Positions 62,892 to 64,000 of a DNA stretch of 64,000 bases are shown piece after piece. The notes under the pieces were generated by a model. It was not told the DNA's origin and did not search any database. It saw nothing but the letters and a program-made list of their open reading frames with translations. Each line of letters starts with the position of its first letter. Position 1 is the stretch's first letter. The position numbers were made by a program, and so were the translations under genes. Origin of the DNA: Anaerolineales bacterium (GTDB lineage: Bacteria > Chloroflexota > Anaerolineae > Anaerolineales > UBA11579); contig JAHBVC010000001.1 of NCBI GenBank assembly GCA_019637755.1, forward strand, positions 1 through 64,000. Reading direction: 5' to 3'.

Positions 62892-62961
62892 TGATCCCTC
62901 GCTACGCTCGGGATGCACATAGTACATAACTTTCGTGCATCCTGAGCGCAGCGAAGGATCC
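62892..62961. repeat. Inverted pair of dispersed repeats
   Basis: GATCCCTCGCTACGCTCGGG with ATGCAC (62892-62917) and GTGCATCCTGAGCGCAGCGA with AGGATC (62935-62960) are inverted copies of one element around a short AT-rich loop, able to form a long stem-loop. They stand just upstream of the GIY-YIG gene. Confidence 0.8.
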
Positions 62962-63139
62962 TTGCAACCTTCTCTCTACATCAGGCCATTCTTCAAAGCC
63001 CAGTCCCAGTTTAAACTCACGACCAAGGGTTTATGAGTCCCCTGCACGAGTCAGCGCGAAACTTATACGGAGAAGCGTCGCTCAGCGTCAGCCGAGCATC
63101 TTCTCCCGCGTAGCGTAGCTGCGCAACATCCCTCCGCCT

Positions 63140-63754
63140 TCAGCCCTCATCCTTGCTTTTTAAAACAACGCCGAATACCACAGCCGCGGTCACAATCGCC
63201 CCCAAGATCAGCGCCCACAGCGTGCCGGCCGAGCTGGCCACGCCAGCGAAGAAAGGCGTATTGTGCCCTGGACCGATGGCGAAGCCCAGCGCCGCCAGCG
63301 CCATGCGCCCGGCGGCCTGCCGGCTGCGGCCTACCAGCCAACCGGCCAGCGCCCCGGCCACGGCCGAGGTCAGGAACAGGTCGATGGCGAAGCGTGAGTA
63401 CACGATGCCTTCAAAGCCCGGCACCACGCGGTTGCTGCCCCACAGGTAATCAATGATGGGGTGCTGCACGCTGCTCACCGCATACGAGGTCAGCTGCGTC
63501 AGCGTTAGCAGGGCAACGAAGGCCGCCACCGCCAGCCAGGTGTTCTGCGGCAGGCGCGGGCGCAGCGCATCGTAGGCCCACGCCACCAGCAGCCCGGCCA
63601 GCGCCGCCACCACTGCGCCGAACGGCGCAATGAACCATATCGGCCGGATCAGCGCCTGGTGAATGAACAGGAAGGCGGTGAAACCCGCCAGCCCGGCCAG
63701 CACACCGGCCAGCGCCGTGCGTGAAGTGATGAAGGGGGTCTTGTTTGTTGCCAT
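63140..63754 (-). CDS. Hypothetical membrane protein with about six helices
   Basis: The second of two adjacent ATGs (63754) has better spacing to AGGAGG and gives 204 residues. Hydrophobic segments include GVLAGLAGFTAFLFIHQAL, FGAVVAALAGLLVAWAY, AVAAFVALLTLTQLTSY, LFLTSAVAGALAGWLVG and WALILGAIVTAAVVFGVVL. A charged segment (YLWGSNRVVPGFEGIVYSRF) separates the two halves. No family or catalytic motif is recognised. Confidence 0.68.
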   Translation of the reverse strand: MATNKTPFITSRTALAGVLAGLAGFTAFLFIHQALIRPIWFIAPFGAVVAALAGLLVAWAYDALRPRLPQNTWLAVAAFVALLTLTQLTSYAVSSVQHPIIDYLWGSNRVVPGFEGIVYSRFAIDLFLTSAVAGALAGWLVGRSRQAAGRMALAALGFAIGPGHNTPFFAGVASSAGTLWALILGAIVTAAVVFGVVLKSKDEG

Positions 63755-63893
63755 CATGGCCTCCTGTGGCTTCGCCGAGCCGTCAGTTAGTTTGTCCAGC
63801 AGCTTGATTTGCAGCGTGATCTCGCTTGCACTTATTCCTTCGGGTGTATAAGCCTGGCATGTTTGCTACGCGTTGTGCCAGTTCTGCCAAAAG

Positions 63894-63978
63894 TGACAAC
63901 ATCTACAAAACTGACAACACCTACAACACTGACAACATCTACAAAACTGACAACACCTACAACACTGACAACATCTAC
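63894..63978. repeat. 9-bp periodic repeat at the window edge
   Basis: Nine consecutive 9-bp units alternate TGACAACAT or TGACAACAC with CTACAAAAC or CTACAACAC, giving higher periods of 18 and 36 bp, and then CTAC. On the opposite strand these resemble the GTTGTGTCG repeat at 26778-26840. The unit is far too short and spacer-free for CRISPR. Confidence 0.9.
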
Positions 63979-64000
63979 TAATCGACCTGAGCTATCTTGC

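Noticed and set aside
63894-63978. CRISPR-like array at the window edge
   Set aside because: Units are 9 bp with no unique spacers; this is a short tandem repeat. The same holds for 35668-35763 and 37286-38010, where units are contiguous.

Overview
The window looks like a 64-kb piece of a high-GC bacterial chromosome, most likely from the Chloroflexota (Anaerolineae-like). The lineage is an inference from gene order, a class II B12-dependent ribonucleotide reductase, a MurG with a glycine-rich GGGVYPALA-type loop and numerous short intergenic repeats. No rRNA, tRNA, CRISPR array, transposase or phage gene was seen.

Region 1 (1-16.6 kb) is an almost unbroken plus-strand ribosomal protein supercluster: S10 (rpsJ, rplC, rplD, rplW, rplB, rpsS, rplV, rpsC, rplP, rpmC, rpsQ), spc (rplN, rplX, rplE, rpsN, rpsH, rplF, rplR, rpsE, rpmD, rplO, secY, adk, map), then rpmJ, rpsM, rpsK, rpoA, rplQ, truA, rplM, rpsI and a strong terminator. 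infA and rpsD, usual members, are missing from their expected slots. A 261-base three-hairpin leader lies between rpsJ and rplC, and a clear promoter precedes rpmJ.

Region 2 (16.7-40.3 kb) is mixed housekeeping and accessory genes in short operons separated by repeats: mazG; a short UvrA paralogue; an ArsR/SRPBCC/DUF1801/DUF1801 operon; a DUF1684 plus HD-hydrolase pair; tryptophanase; a metallo-beta-lactamase-fold hydrolase; DinB; RNase Y; recX-recA; a MASE1-GGDEF diguanylate cyclase; a malic enzyme/phosphotransacetylase fusion; a low-molecular-weight phosphatase with a fructosamine-kinase homologue (a likely protein-deglycation pair); and a GNAT protein with a polysaccharide deacetylase. The gaps hold distinct repeat families: 8-bp phased arrays, a 91-bp double-hairpin tandem repeat, a seven-copy ~110-bp array and dispersed palindromic elements.

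Region 3 (40.8-58.5 kb) is a division and cell wall (dcw) operon: mraZ, rsmH, ftsL-like, ftsI, murF, mraY, murD, ftsW, murG, a CvpA-like gene, murC, a 58-residue unknown, murB, ddl, ftsQ, ftsA, ftsZ, terminator. Most genes overlap or abut. The promoter is excellent and is followed by four 10-bp-spaced TGG repeats expected of an MraZ operator. murE is absent.

Region 4 (58.5-64 kb) holds nrdR and the class II reductase nrdJ behind a promoter with two candidate NrdR boxes, then an AT-richer orphan gene, a GIY-YIG protein, a membrane protein and a 9-bp periodic repeat at the window edge.

The observations most worth a second look are the association of TATCAT promoters lying 6-12 bases before a start codon with octamer repeats (mazG, the phosphatase and GNAT genes), the 91-bp repeat that duplicates a gene's start region, the small gene between murC and murB, and the uncharacterised rpsJ-rplC leader.
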